Both the position numbers and the translations under genes were made by a program. Under the pieces are notes generated by a model, which saw nothing but the letters and a program-made list of their open reading frames with translations, made no database searches and was not told the origin of the DNA. Of a DNA stretch of 64,000 nt, positions 1 through 10,161 are shown in pieces. How positions within the stretch are numbered: position 1 is the first letter of the stretch; each line of letters begins with the position of its first letter. This DNA is from Paracoccus spongiarum (GTDB lineage Bacteria > Pseudomonadota > Alphaproteobacteria > Rhodobacterales > Rhodobacteraceae), in contig NZ_JAVAMQ010000009.1 in the NCBI RefSeq assembly GCF_030732095.1, forward strand, positions 111,430-175,429, read 5' to 3'.

Positions 1-1
1 C

Positions 2-1666
2 CGCATCCAGATGGTCAATGACGCCCAGACCCATTCCCTGCCGAAAGAGCCCGAGGCGCTGGCGGCGATCGCGGCAATGATGGGCGAGGCGGATGCCGAT
101 GCCTGGTCGGCCGCGCTGAAAGCCCGGCTCGAGCGCGTGCACGAGATGACCGAGACCTTTTTCGCGCCGGGCGAGACCGCCGACCGGCCCGAGCTTTCCG
201 ACGAGGCCACGGCGATCATCGCCCGCTGGCAAGGTTACGCGGCGCTGCGTTCGGCCCGGTCGCGGCAGATCTTCAAGCGCGTCGAGCCCGAGCTTCTGTC
301 GCGCATGGCGCGCACGGGCCATCCCGACGAGGCGCTGCAACGCTTTGACAGCTTTCTTGCGGGGCTGCCGGCGGGGGTGCAGCTGTTCTCGCTGTTCGAG
401 GCCAATCCGCAACTGATCGAGCTGATCGTCGATATCTGCGGCACCGCGCCGGGGCTGGCGGCCTATCTGGCGCGGCATCCCGCGGTGCTGGACGCGGTTC
501 TGGGCGGCAGCTTCTTCGCGCCCTGGCCCGGGGCGCCGGGGCTGCGCGACAGCCTGTCGGCGGCCCTCGCGACTGCGGGATCTGGACCTGCCGGCAGCTA
601 TGAAGGCGCGCTGGACGCCGCGCGGCGCTGGGCGCATGAGTGGCATTTCCGCATCGGCGTGCATCACCTGCGCGGACTGATCGACGCTGACGAGGCCGGC
701 ACCCAATATGCCGATCTGGCCGATGCCTGCCTTGCGGCGCTGTTCCCGGTGACCGCCGCCGATTTCGCGCACCGCCACGGGCCGCCGCCGGGCCGCGGGG
801 CGGTGGTGCTGGGCATGGGATCGCTGGGCGCGCGGCTGCTGAATGCGGGATCGGATCTCGACCTGATCGTGATTTACGACGCCGCCGGGGACGAGGCGTC
901 CGAAGGGCCGCGGCCGCTTGCGACCCGGCCCTACTACGCCAGGCTCACCCAGGCGATGATCACCGCCGTGTCGGCCCTGACCGCCGAGGGCAGGCTTTAC
1001 GAGGTCGACATGCGCCTGCGCCCATCGGGCCGGCAGGGTCCGGTCGCCACCTCGGTGCAAGGCTTCGAGAACTACCAGATGACCGAGGCCTGGACATGGG
1101 AGCATCTGGCGCTGAGCCGGGCCCGCATTGTCGCGCGTGCCGGCGCCGATGCCGAGCAGCTTGCCGATCAGGTCGAGGCCCTGCGGTTGTCGGTCATGCG
1201 CGGATGCGGCGGCGCGGCGCGGGTCATGCCCGATCTGGCCGAGATGCGGGCGCGGATCTTCGCGGCCAAGGCGCCCGACGGCCAGTGGGAGGCCAAGGTC
1301 GGGCCGGGGCGCCTGCAGGACATCGAATTGCTGGCCCAGTCCTGTGCCCTGCGCGGCGGCGATCCCGCCCGCCCGACGCTGGCGCAGCTGCGCGCCGGCG
1401 TGCGGTCCGGCCTGCTGGCACGCGAGACGGCCGACCGTCTGGCCTCGATCTGGCGTTTCCTGTGGCGCCTGCACGCCTCGGGCCGGCTGCTGACCGACCG
1501 GCCACTGGACATGGCCGAGATCGGGCTGGGCGGGCAGGAGTTCCTGCTGCGGGAGACCGGTGCCGAAACGCTGTCGGGGCTGGCCGAGGCGCTGGAGAGC
1601 CGGGTCGCCGAGGCCGCGCGGATCATCGGAGACGAACTGCCCGCGCGCGCTGCGGCCGAAGGCTAG
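2..1666 (+). CDS. glnE: Bifunctional glutamine synthetase adenylyltransferase/deadenylylase, 3' part
   Basis: GlnE attaches and removes AMP on glutamine synthetase in response to PII, so it sets nitrogen assimilation in the cytoplasm. The gene enters from the left edge with no start codon. The first visible residues, RIQMVNDAQTH, match the end of the N-terminal nucleotidyltransferase half. About 555 codons remain of the usual 900-1000. The complete C-terminal adenylyltransferase half is present: a GMGSLGARLLNAGSDLDL stretch supplies the GS...DLD metal-binding signature, followed by MRLRPSGRQGP. It ends 7 bp from the convergent glycosyltransferase gene. Family assignment is firm; only the 5' part is missing. 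Confidence 0.93.
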   Translation, partial: RIQMVNDAQTHSLPKEPEALAAIAAMMGEADADAWSAALKARLERVHEMTETFFAPGETADRPELSDEATAIIARWQGYAALRSARSRQIFKRVEPELLSRMARTGHPDEALQRFDSFLAGLPAGVQLFSLFEANPQLIELIVDICGTAPGLAAYLARHPAVLDAVLGGSFFAPWPGAPGLRDSLSAALATAGSGPAGSYEGALDAARRWAHEWHFRIGVHHLRGLIDADEAGTQYADLADACLAALFPVTAADFAHRHGPPPGRGAVVLGMGSLGARLLNAGSDLDLIVIYDAAGDEASEGPRPLATRPYYARLTQAMITAVSALTAEGRLYEVDMRLRPSGRQGPVATSVQGFENYQMTEAWTWEHLALSRARIVARAGADAEQLADQVEALRLSVMRGCGGAARVMPDLAEMRARIFAAKAPDGQWEAKVGPGRLQDIELLAQSCALRGGDPARPTLAQLRAGVRSGLLARETADRLASIWRFLWRLHASGRLLTDRPLDMAEIGLGGQEFLLRETGAETLSGLAEALESRVAEAARIIGDELPARAAAEG

Positions 1667-1673
1667 ACGCGGA

Positions 1674-3833
1674 TCACCCGGCGGCGGTCGCCGGCAGCGG
1701 GTCAAGGTCGTCCTCCTGACGGGGCAGCGCGGAGGCGCCGCTGTCCGTCACGGCCTGCCGCCAGGCCGCCGCCGCGGGCCGCGCGGAGGGTCCGGCCTCG
1801 GCAGCGATCTCGGCCAGGGACCGCCCGCCGATCGGGCCGAGGACCGGCACCAGTACCCGGCCCTCCCCCGCCACCGGCTGCGCCGGCGCGGCTTCGGCCT
1901 CGGGCGCGTCGAAGATGCCATGCGCCGTCTTGTCCCAGTAGAACGGCTTTGCCACCACCTCGTAGATCGCCTTCCACCCGGCCAGGCAGCCAAGCGGGAA
2001 ATACAGGTGCAGGCTGGGAACCCAGCCCAGCAGGTGGCGATGCCTGGCGCCGCGCACCGCCCACAGACCGATGCCAATGCTGATCGCTTCGGTCGCGATG
2101 AACAGGCCGAACAGCACCGCAAGGGCGTGACCACCCCAGACATCGGCCAGAGGCGCGCGCAGCGGATGGGGCAGGCCAAGGCTCAGCAGCCAGAAGCTCC
2201 ACAATATCGGGGCCAGCAGGTATTGCGACAGGGTGGCCAGGAACTGCACCTGAAAGCCCAAGAAGCGCCGCGGCCCCAGATCGCGCCACAGCTGCCGCGG
2301 GCTGCGCATGTGCACGCCCCAGGTCATCGCATAGCCCTTGAGCCAGCGCGAGCGTTGCTTGACCCAGGGCAGGGCCCGGCAATTCGCCTCTTCGTCGGTG
2401 GTGGTGTCGATGATCTCGGTGCGCCAGCCGCGCCGGGCCAGCCGGACGCCGAGATCGGCGTCCTCGGTGACGTTCCAGGCATCCCAGGCGCCCACGGCTT
2501 CCAGCGCATTGCGGCGAAAGAAGATCGTGGTGCCGCCCAGGGGCACGACCAGCCCCAGCCGCGCGACCCCCGGCAGCAGCACCCTGAACCAGGCGGCGTA
2601 TTCGATGGTAAAGCAGCGGGCCAGCCAGTTGGTCGTCGGGTTGTAATAGTCCAGCGCGCCCTGCAGGCAGGCCACATCGGGCGCTGCGAAATGAAAGCCG
2701 CGGGCGACCTTGTGCAACTGGTCGGCATCGGGCCGGTCCTCGGCGTCCCAGACGCCCACGATCTCGCCCCGGCAGAAGTTCAGCGCATAGTTCAGCGCGC
2801 GAGGCTTGGTCTGCAGCGGGCCTTCCGGCACCTCGACGACGCGCAGCCATGCGGGCAGGTCGACGCCCGCAAGGGCGCGGCGGGTGATCTGGTCGCTGGC
2901 CTCGATCACCAGCAGGACATCGGTCAGCTCGCGCGGATAGTCGAGCCGGGCCAGTCTTCTGACAAGCCGCCCGGCCACATCGCTTTCGCGAAACAGCGGC
3001 ACCATCACCGAGATGACCGGCAGCGCGCCGGTCATCTGCGGTGCGGCGATGCGGCCCTCGCCTGTCTCGCGCAGGGCGCGGGCGCGCGCACGGCCCGCCC
3101 GCCATGTCGCCGCGAAGGCCAGCAGCTTCAGCCCGGTCAGCGCCAGAAGCGTCAGCACCGCCCAGCCCGTCAGCACCGACAGCATCACCACCGGCATCAG
3201 CCACAGCCCCGCCGCAACGCCCGCCATGAGGGCTAGCGCGACCCGCCCGGTCAGCGCCTCGTTGCGGGTCCGGCAGCTTTCGGCGGCAGGCACGCGCAAC
3301 TCGGCGGCCCTGATCATCGCGGTGCGGCGCGAGGCAAGGATGGCCGTCTGGATCTGCGCCTCGCTGGACAGCAGCATGCGGATGCGCCCGAAGGCTTCCG
3401 GCAGCCGCGGCCGCAGGGCTTCGAATTCGTCGGGGCGGTCGGTGGCGACCCAGGTCGTGCCGCCGATCCGCCGCCAGGGCAGCACGCCATGGGCAAGGCA
3501 GAACTCGGCGCCGGCCGCGTCGATCAGCCGGGGATCGCCGGGTGTGGCCGCCGGGTCCACCGCGCTGGTGCGCCATTGCCGCGACAGCGCGCGGGTCAGC
3601 GCCTCGGGCGTGACCCAGCCCTGTGCCAGCAGGATCTGGCCCAGCCGCGCCTTCTGGCGCTGGCGCATCACCACGGCCTTCAGCAGGTGGCCCGGATCGA
3701 CGGCGCCGTCTTCTAGCAGGATCTGGCCCAGAGGCTGCAGGTTGCGAGGCGCTAGGGTCGCCGGCTGCGGCAGATCGGCCGGCGCGGCTTCGGGCGGAAA
3801 GGAGGCTGGGGTCTGTCTGCGAGGCTCGGACAT
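1674..3833 (-). CDS. Membrane family-2 glycosyltransferase with N-terminal MshEN (GspE_N-like) domain
   Basis: The 719-residue protein has three parts. Residues about 34-86 hold two tandem copies of the MshEN pattern (LGQILL..G and RLGQILL..G, each followed by L...(A/L)..RQ), known in other proteins to bind c-di-GMP. A hydrophobic stretch follows at about 200-245. Then comes a processive-type GT2 catalytic domain with WDAEDRPD, TEDADLGVRLARRGW and the QRSRW motif, as in cellulose and hyaluronan synthases. The C-terminus has several membrane segments. It probably polymerises or exports a surface polysaccharide from a nucleotide sugar at the inner membrane. Sugar and product cannot be read from the sequence. 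It stands alone, convergent with glnE, with no polysaccharide operon beside it. Confidence 0.8.
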   Translation of the reverse strand: MSEPRRQTPASFPPEAAPADLPQPATLAPRNLQPLGQILLEDGAVDPGHLLKAVVMRQRQKARLGQILLAQGWVTPEALTRALSRQWRTSAVDPAATPGDPRLIDAAGAEFCLAHGVLPWRRIGGTTWVATDRPDEFEALRPRLPEAFGRIRMLLSSEAQIQTAILASRRTAMIRAAELRVPAAESCRTRNEALTGRVALALMAGVAAGLWLMPVVMLSVLTGWAVLTLLALTGLKLLAFAATWRAGRARARALRETGEGRIAAPQMTGALPVISVMVPLFRESDVAGRLVRRLARLDYPRELTDVLLVIEASDQITRRALAGVDLPAWLRVVEVPEGPLQTKPRALNYALNFCRGEIVGVWDAEDRPDADQLHKVARGFHFAAPDVACLQGALDYYNPTTNWLARCFTIEYAAWFRVLLPGVARLGLVVPLGGTTIFFRRNALEAVGAWDAWNVTEDADLGVRLARRGWRTEIIDTTTDEEANCRALPWVKQRSRWLKGYAMTWGVHMRSPRQLWRDLGPRRFLGFQVQFLATLSQYLLAPILWSFWLLSLGLPHPLRAPLADVWGGHALAVLFGLFIATEAISIGIGLWAVRGARHRHLLGWVPSLHLYFPLGCLAGWKAIYEVVAKPFYWDKTAHGIFDAPEAEAAPAQPVAGEGRVLVPVLGPIGGRSLAEIAAEAGPSARPAAAAWRQAVTDSGASALPRQEDDLDPLPATAAG

Positions 3834-3940
3834 GGGCGAATCCCTGAAGGATCGCCCAGTCTTGTCACGCGAAGGGTTAAGAAGATGTTAAGCGCAACAG
3901 CCGCGCGGCGGGATGCCGCGGGGCCGCAACACCCGCGCCT

Positions 3941-5089
3941 TCAGCCGCGCCGCGCGCGCATCGATTCGGCAAAGCGGCGGAACAGGTAGAGGCTGTCCTG
4001 CGGGCCCGGTGCGGCCTCGGGGTGATACTGCACCGAAAAGACCGGGCGGTCCTGCATCCGCAGGCCGCAATTGCTGCCGTCGAACAGGCTGACATGGGTC
4101 TCGACGACACCCTCGGGCAAGCTCTGGCTGTCCACCGCAAAGCCGTGGTTCATCGAGGTGATCTCGACCTTTCCGGTCTCGCGGTCGCGGACCGGATGGT
4201 TGGCGCCGTGATGGCCGTGGCCCATCTTCACGGTCCGCGCACCAAGCGCCAGCGCCAGCATCTGGTGGCCAAGGCAGATGCCGAAGATCGGCAGGTCGCG
4301 CGCCAGCAGGGACTGGATCATCGGCACCGCATAGGCGCCAGTTGCGGCCGGATCGCCGGGACCGTTCGACAGGAACACCCCTTCGGGGTCGTGCGCCAGA
4401 ACCTCTTCGGCGGTGGCGGTGGCCGGCAGGACCGTGACCTCGGCCCCGTGCGCCACCAGCGAGCGCAGGATGTTGCGCTTGGCGCCGTAATCCAGCGCCA
4501 CGACCCGGAAGGGCCGCGCCTCGGGCGTGGTGCCGAAGCCCTTGCCCCATTCCCACGACCCTTCGTCCCACCGGTAGGCCTGGGTGCAGCTGACCTCGCG
4601 CGCCAGATCCAGCCCGACAAGCCCCTGCCAGGCGCGGGCGCGGGCGATCATCGCCTCGATGTCGAAGCGCCCGTCGGGATCGTGGGCCAGCACGACATGC
4701 GGGGCGCCCTGCTGGCGGATGGCGCGGGTCAGGCGGCGGGTATCGACGCCGCCGATACCGATGCGCCCGCGCCGGGCCATCCAGCCGGCCAGATCGTCCG
4801 CGGCGCGCCAGTTCGACGGCTCGGTCGGGTCCCAGCGGACGACGATGCCGCTGGCCACCGGATCCTGCGCCTCGTCATCCTCGGGGGTGACGCCGGTATT
4901 GCCGATATGGGGGAAGGTGAAGGTGACGATCTGGCTGGCATAGGAGGGATCGGTCATGATCTCCTGATAGCCGGTCATCGCGGTGTTGAAGACAAGCTCG
5001 GCAACCACCTCTCCGGCGGCGCCGAAGCCGTGGCCGTAGAAGACGGTTCCGTCGGCTAGCGCAAGGCAGGCGGTCGGTTGTGCGGCCAT
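3941..5089 (-). CDS. carA: Carbamoyl-phosphate synthase small (glutaminase) subunit
   Basis: CarA hydrolyses glutamine and channels ammonia to CarB to make carbamoyl phosphate for arginine and pyrimidines. At 382 residues it has the family's normal length. The N-terminal CPSase small-chain domain is followed by a class I amidotransferase domain. The nucleophile is Cys272 in GICLGHQ, and the His-Glu pair lies in the C-terminal HPEAAPGP segment. LSNGPGDP is also present. It is transcribed divergently from yqeY across 176 bp. carB is not in the window. Confidence 0.97.
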   Translation of the reverse strand: MAAQPTACLALADGTVFYGHGFGAAGEVVAELVFNTAMTGYQEIMTDPSYASQIVTFTFPHIGNTGVTPEDDEAQDPVASGIVVRWDPTEPSNWRAADDLAGWMARRGRIGIGGVDTRRLTRAIRQQGAPHVVLAHDPDGRFDIEAMIARARAWQGLVGLDLAREVSCTQAYRWDEGSWEWGKGFGTTPEARPFRVVALDYGAKRNILRSLVAHGAEVTVLPATATAEEVLAHDPEGVFLSNGPGDPAATGAYAVPMIQSLLARDLPIFGICLGHQMLALALGARTVKMGHGHHGANHPVRDRETGKVEITSMNHGFAVDSQSLPEGVVETHVSLFDGSNCGLRMQDRPVFSVQYHPEAAPGPQDSLYLFRRFAESMRARRG

Positions 5090-5265
5090 GTCGGCACCTC
5101 TGGTCTGAAATCAGCCGGTAATTATGGGGGGCCGCAGGCAAGGTCAACCCGCAGCGACGCAGGGTTGCGGCTTGATTCCGGGGGGCTTGCGGCCTACATG
5201 GCGGACTTTCGCGTTCGCGCGCCGCCGCGGTGGCGCGGCGGGCCGTCCCAGCCGGAGACAGAACA

Positions 5266-5730
5266 ATGGATCTGCGTGCCAAACTGCAAACCGCCACAAA
5301 AGAGGCGATGAAGGCCAAGAACAGCGCCCGCCTGTCGACGCTGCGCCTCATCGGTGCGGCGGTGAAGGATCGCGAGATCGCGGCCAGGGGCAGCGACGGT
5401 GATGGCGGCGAACTGACCGAGGCCGATCTGATCGCGATCCTGTCGAAGATGGTCAAGCAGCGGCAGGAATCGGCGCGGGCCTATGAGGAGGGTGGCCGGC
5501 TGGAGCTGGCGCAGAAGGAAGAGGACGAGATCGGCGTCATCCAGGAATTCCTGCCCCGGCAGCTGAGCGAGACCGAGACCGAGGCCGCCATCGACGCGGT
5601 GATCGAGGGGCTGGGCGCGACGGGGATCCGCGACATGGGCCGGGTGATGGCCGAACTGCGCGCCCGCCATGCCGGCCAGATGGATTTCGGCACTGTCGGC
5701 CCGCTGGTCAAGCGGCGCCTGCTGAACTAG
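5266..5730 (+). CDS. GatB/YqeY domain protein
   Basis: A 154-residue YqeY-family protein. The family resembles the C-terminal tRNA-binding tail of GatB, and its role in free-standing form is not well established. The sequence opens MDLRAKLQTATKEAMKAK and carries the LSxxDLIAILSKMVKQRQES-like helix and the C-terminal DMGRVMAELRA...G segment typical of the family. I chose the ATG at 5266 because GGAGA lies about 9 bases upstream and family members begin here. An in-frame ATG at 5230 would add 12 atypical residues. Adjacency to carA in divergent orientation is common in alphaproteobacteria. Confidence 0.9.
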   Translation: MDLRAKLQTATKEAMKAKNSARLSTLRLIGAAVKDREIAARGSDGDGGELTEADLIAILSKMVKQRQESARAYEEGGRLELAQKEEDEIGVIQEFLPRQLSETETEAAIDAVIEGLGATGIRDMGRVMAELRARHAGQMDFGTVGPLVKRRLLN

Positions 5731-5779
5731 CCGAAACCGGCACCGGCCCCGGCGCGTTCGGCGGGTAGGAGGTGCAGCC

Positions 5780-5971
5780 ATGCCCGCAAGATCGAAAGCA
5801 CAGCAACGCGCCGCAGGCGCAGCCCTTGCCGCAAGGCGCGGCGAGACCAGCGCCAGCACGCTGCGGGGCGCCTCGCGCGAGATGCATGACAGCATGACCG
5901 AGGACGAACTTGAAGAACTGGCCTCGACCCCGCTGGACGATCTGCCCGAACGGGTGGACGGCGAGGGCTGA
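5780..5971 (+). CDS. DUF3008 family small protein
   Basis: A 63-residue hydrophilic protein beginning MPARSKAQQRAAGAAL. It continues with a charged LRGASREMHDSM segment and an acidic EDELEELASTPLDDLPE tail, the DUF3008 pattern. The function is unknown; the charge layout suggests a small stress or nucleic-acid-associated protein, which is inference. A strong ribosome-binding site (GGAGGTG) lies 6 bases before the ATG. It follows yqeY by 49 bp and is convergent with the DUF2244 gene 14 bp away. Confidence 0.8.
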   Translation: MPARSKAQQRAAGAALAARRGETSASTLRGASREMHDSMTEDELEELASTPLDDLPERVDGEG

Positions 5972-5985
5972 CGGCCGGCGCGGGA

Positions 5986-6480
5986 CTATCTCAGCCCGGC
6001 AAGCCGGCGTTGCAGGTCGCTGCACAGATCGCGCCGTTCCTGAGGTGTCAGGAAGGCGCCCAGTTCAAGTTCTCTCTGCCCGTCGGTCAGGGTCAGGTAG
6101 TCCTCGACCGGCCCGCTGCGCAAGGCCACCCGCACCCAGTAGATATTCGTCGTCCAGTGCCGTGGCGCGCGGCCCGCATCATGGCGCACCAGCGACAGGG
6201 TCTGGCGATCCATCACCAGATCCTCGCGGGTCTCTCCGCTGCGATAGCTGTGCTGCAGCGCCTTCCAGACGCCAAGGACCGCCAGCACCGCAAAGGGCAG
6301 CAGCCCCCAGAGGATCGTCGTGCCGACAACCGCCAGCAGCGGCAGCGTCAGGAACGCGGCGGTCAGCGCGATGAACCAGACGAAGCCGCGCCGCGGCAGA
6401 GACCGATAGGGCCACAGGCTCAGTTGGACGCAAGCGGCCCCGGAGTCATCCGGGGCCGCATCTTTCCATTCATAGGGCAT
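5986..6480 (-). CDS. DUF2244 family membrane protein
   Basis: A 164-residue protein starting MPYEWKDA. After a short N-terminus with LSLWPYRSLP it has two adjacent hydrophobic segments at about residues 33-70 (FVWFIALTAAFLTLPLLAVV and LLPFAVLAVLGVWKAL). A soluble C-terminal domain follows, ending in a basic helix. This is the DUF2244 layout; in Rhodobacterales the family commonly sits next to cytochrome oxidase genes, as here. It begins 5 bp after the ctaD stop codon and is almost certainly cotranscribed with it. A role in oxidase assembly is possible but unproven. Confidence 0.85.
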   Translation of the reverse strand: MPYEWKDAAPDDSGAACVQLSLWPYRSLPRRGFVWFIALTAAFLTLPLLAVVGTTILWGLLPFAVLAVLGVWKALQHSYRSGETREDLVMDRQTLSLVRHDAGRAPRHWTTNIYWVRVALRSGPVEDYLTLTDGQRELELGAFLTPQERRDLCSDLQRRLAGLR

Positions 6481-6485
6481 CGCGA

Positions 6486-8174
<1,689 letters not shown>

Positions 8175-8323
8175 TCAGATGTCGTCGAGCCGGTCGGGCA
8201 GACCGGCGATGTTCCGCGCTTCTTCTAGACCAGCGATCCGGACCGGGCAATGCATCCCGGGACGGTCAGACCGGCAACCCCCGCAAGAATATCACATTCC
8301 GCGGGGGCGACTTGTCTGCACAT

Positions 8324-8340
8324 TGCGACGGATCGTCGCA
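8324..8340. repeat. Inverted repeat between the cytochrome c and ctaD genes
   Basis: TGCGACG and CGTCGCA form perfect 7-bp arms around GAT. The dyad lies 40 bp past the cytochrome c stop and about 160 bp before ctaD. There is no T-run after it on the minus strand, so it is not a classical terminator. It could be an RNA processing hairpin or an operator. I cannot distinguish these from sequence. Confidence 0.4.
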
Positions 8341-8379
8341 GAGCGGCGCGGCCGGCAGGCCCGGCCGTCGCCTGTCGCG

Positions 8380-8811
8380 TCACTGGGCCGGCGCGTCGGG
8401 CGAGACGCTGGCCAGATAGGCCACCACGTCCTCCTGGGCCTTGTTCAGCTTGAAGGTCATCTTGGTCTTGGCCTTGTCGTTTCCGGTCTTTTCCTGAACG
8501 AACTTGTTAGGGTCGGTGATGTAGGCCGCCAGATCCTCGCGGGTCCAGACCTCGCCGCTGTCCTTTAGCGCCACCAACGCCTCGGAATACTTGAAGTCCT
8601 CCTGGCTGGCCGCCGCGCGGCCGACGATGCCGTGCAGGTTGGGGCCGGTCTTGCCGCCCTTCACGATGTCCTCGCCCTCGGGCGTCTGGATCATGTGGCA
8701 GGCCTTGCACTTGCGGAATTCCTTCTCGCCATTGGCCACGTCACCCTCCTGCGCCAGGGCCGGCAGGGCAAAGACGGCGCCGAACAGTGCGCCGATGATT
8801 GCAATCTTCAT
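8380..8811 (-). CDS. cycA: Cytochrome c550-type soluble cytochrome c
   Basis: A periplasmic class I c-type cytochrome that carries electrons from the bc1 complex to oxidases and denitrification reductases. The 143-residue precursor has a signal peptide (MKIAIIGALFGAVFALPALA, cut before QEGDVANG). It has one haem-binding CKACH and an axial-ligand methionine in KTKMTF. The segment around KGGKTGPNLHGIVGR is typical of Paracoccus c550. I start at 8811, where AGGAAA lies upstream and the signal peptide begins cleanly; an ATG 24 bases further up adds eight charged residues. cycA directly upstream of ctaD is the arrangement I recall from P. denitrificans. The C-terminus is shorter than the recalled c550. 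Confidence 0.9.
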   Translation of the reverse strand: MKIAIIGALFGAVFALPALAQEGDVANGEKEFRKCKACHMIQTPEGEDIVKGGKTGPNLHGIVGRAAASQEDFKYSEALVALKDSGEVWTREDLAAYITDPNKFVQEKTGNDKAKTKMTFKLNKAQEDVVAYLASVSPDAPAQ

Positions 8812-8943
8812 ACCCGTTTTCCTCACTCGATCCACGACTTAGGATGTCCCTGGGGCAGTTATAGGACAGGCGCCGGCCAAATCCAGCCCCCAGAATGGTC
8901 GCATGCGACAGTGTGAAGCGGAAGCAGCCGGCCGGAACGGCAC

Positions 8944-9597
8944 TCAGCGCGGCATGCCGAAAACCGGGCCGAAGCTGTCCCTCAGGGCCAGGTCCAGATC
9001 GGCCATGCCGACTGGCAGGCCCAGATCGACGAGGCTGGTCACGCCGTGGCCGCTGATCCCGCAGGGAACGATGCCGCCGTAATGCGACAGGTCCGGCTCG
9101 ACATTGATGGCGATGCCGTGAAAGCTGATCCAGCGGCGCAGCTTGACGCCGATCGCCGCGATCTTGTCCTCGCGCGGGGTGCCGTCGGGCAGGGGGGGGC
9201 GGTCGGGACGGGCGACCCAGACGCCCACCCGGCCCACTCGGATCTCGCCGGTGACGCCGAACTGCGCCAGCGCGGAAATGACCCAGGTCTCGAGCTGCTG
9301 CACGAAGCGGCGGACGTCCCGGCCGCGCCGGTTCAGGTCCAGCATCACGTAGACGACGCGCTGCCCGGGCCCGTGATAGGTGTACTGGCCGCCGCGCCCG
9401 GTGACATGAACCGGAAAGCGCGCCTCGATCAGGTCGGCCTCGCGCGCGCTGGTGCCAGCGGTATAGAGCGGGGGGTGCTCGACCAGCCAGATCAGTTCGT
9501 CGGCCCCGCCCGCGCCAATGGCTGCGACGCGCGCCTCCATGAAGGCGACCGCCTCGTCATGGCCGGTGAGGCCCTCGCTGATGATCCATTCCACCAT
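8944..9597 (-). CDS. lipB: Octanoyl-(acyl carrier protein):protein N-octanoyltransferase
   Basis: LipB moves octanoate from ACP to lipoyl domains of the 2-oxoacid dehydrogenases and the glycine cleavage H protein, the first step of lipoate synthesis. The 217-residue protein has the [12 protein letters not shown] signature, the catalytic lysine in KIAAIGVK and the active-site cysteine in [10 protein letters not shown] chose ATG 9597; a TTG at 9618 would add seven residues and neither has a clear ribosome-binding site. An 8-base G tract (9192-9199, C on the coding strand) lies inside the gene, encoding part of a proline-rich loop. Confidence 0.93.
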   Translation of the reverse strand: MVEWIISEGLTGHDEAVAFMEARVAAIGAGGADELIWLVEHPPLYTAGTSAREADLIEARFPVHVTGRGGQYTYHGPGQRVVYVMLDLNRRGRDVRRFVQQLETWVISALAQFGVTGEIRVGRVGVWVARPDRPPLPDGTPREDKIAAIGVKLRRWISFHGIAINVEPDLSHYGGIVPCGISGHGVTSLVDLGLPVGMADLDLALRDSFGPVFGMPR

Positions 9598-9660
9598 GGC
9601 GCCGATCTGGCGCGGCAAGGCGCCGGCGTCAAGCCGTGGGCTGGGGTCGCAGGGCAGGAA

Positions 9661-9693
9661 GCCTCGCCGGCCCCATCGAGGGACCGGCGAGGC
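9661..9693. repeat. Strong hairpin in the lipB / tRNA-Leu intergenic region
   Basis: GCCTCGCCGG and CCGGCGAGGC form a perfect 10-bp stem, and the inner CCC/GGG can extend it. The dyad is 64 bp upstream of lipB and 107 bp upstream of tRNA-Leu. No T-run follows on either strand, so an intrinsic terminator is not supported. It may be a 5'-leader structure of lipB. Confidence 0.45.
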
Positions 9694-9800
9694 TCGGGGG
9701 GCCGGCCCCCCGGCCCCCGTTTCCGGCGGCGGCCGAAGCGCCGCAGAATCCCCTTTTCAATCCCGGCGGCCTCGGATAAGACCCGCCGCACTGCCCGGAT

Positions 9801-9887
9801 GCGGTCGTGGCGGAATTGGTAGACGCGCAGCGTTGAGGTCGCTGTTCCTTAACCGGAGTGGAAGTTCGAGTCTTCTCGACCGCACCA
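9801..9887 (+). tRNA. tRNA-Leu (GAG)
   Basis: The 87-nt gene has acceptor stem GCGGTCG/CGACCGC, discriminator A and an encoded CCA. The D-arm contains AATTGGTAGA, and the T-arm contains GTTCGAGTC. The anticodon arm CAGCG-TTGAGGT-CGCTG places GAG at the anticodon. The long variable arm (TTCC TTAACCGGA) marks a class II leucine tRNA. Confidence 0.96.
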
Positions 9888-10161
9888 GACCTTCTTCAGG
9901 AAATGCGATGCATGGGGGCGGCAGCGGCCGATCCGTGCGGATGCGCACGCGCCGACACATGAACGTCGAGCCATTGGCCCCCCGCAATTCTGAACCGCAT
10001 TGGCCGCGCTCGAGCGCCTTTTCGTGACCCTCATCGCGACCGCGCTCGGTCCCTGCCGTGTCCCCGTCATGAATCGTCGTAATCGGTGTTGCAAGCGCAG
10101 CAGGCGTGCGCTTAACTTTGCCTCGCGCTGAACAACCATACGATAACAGGGAGAGCGCTTT

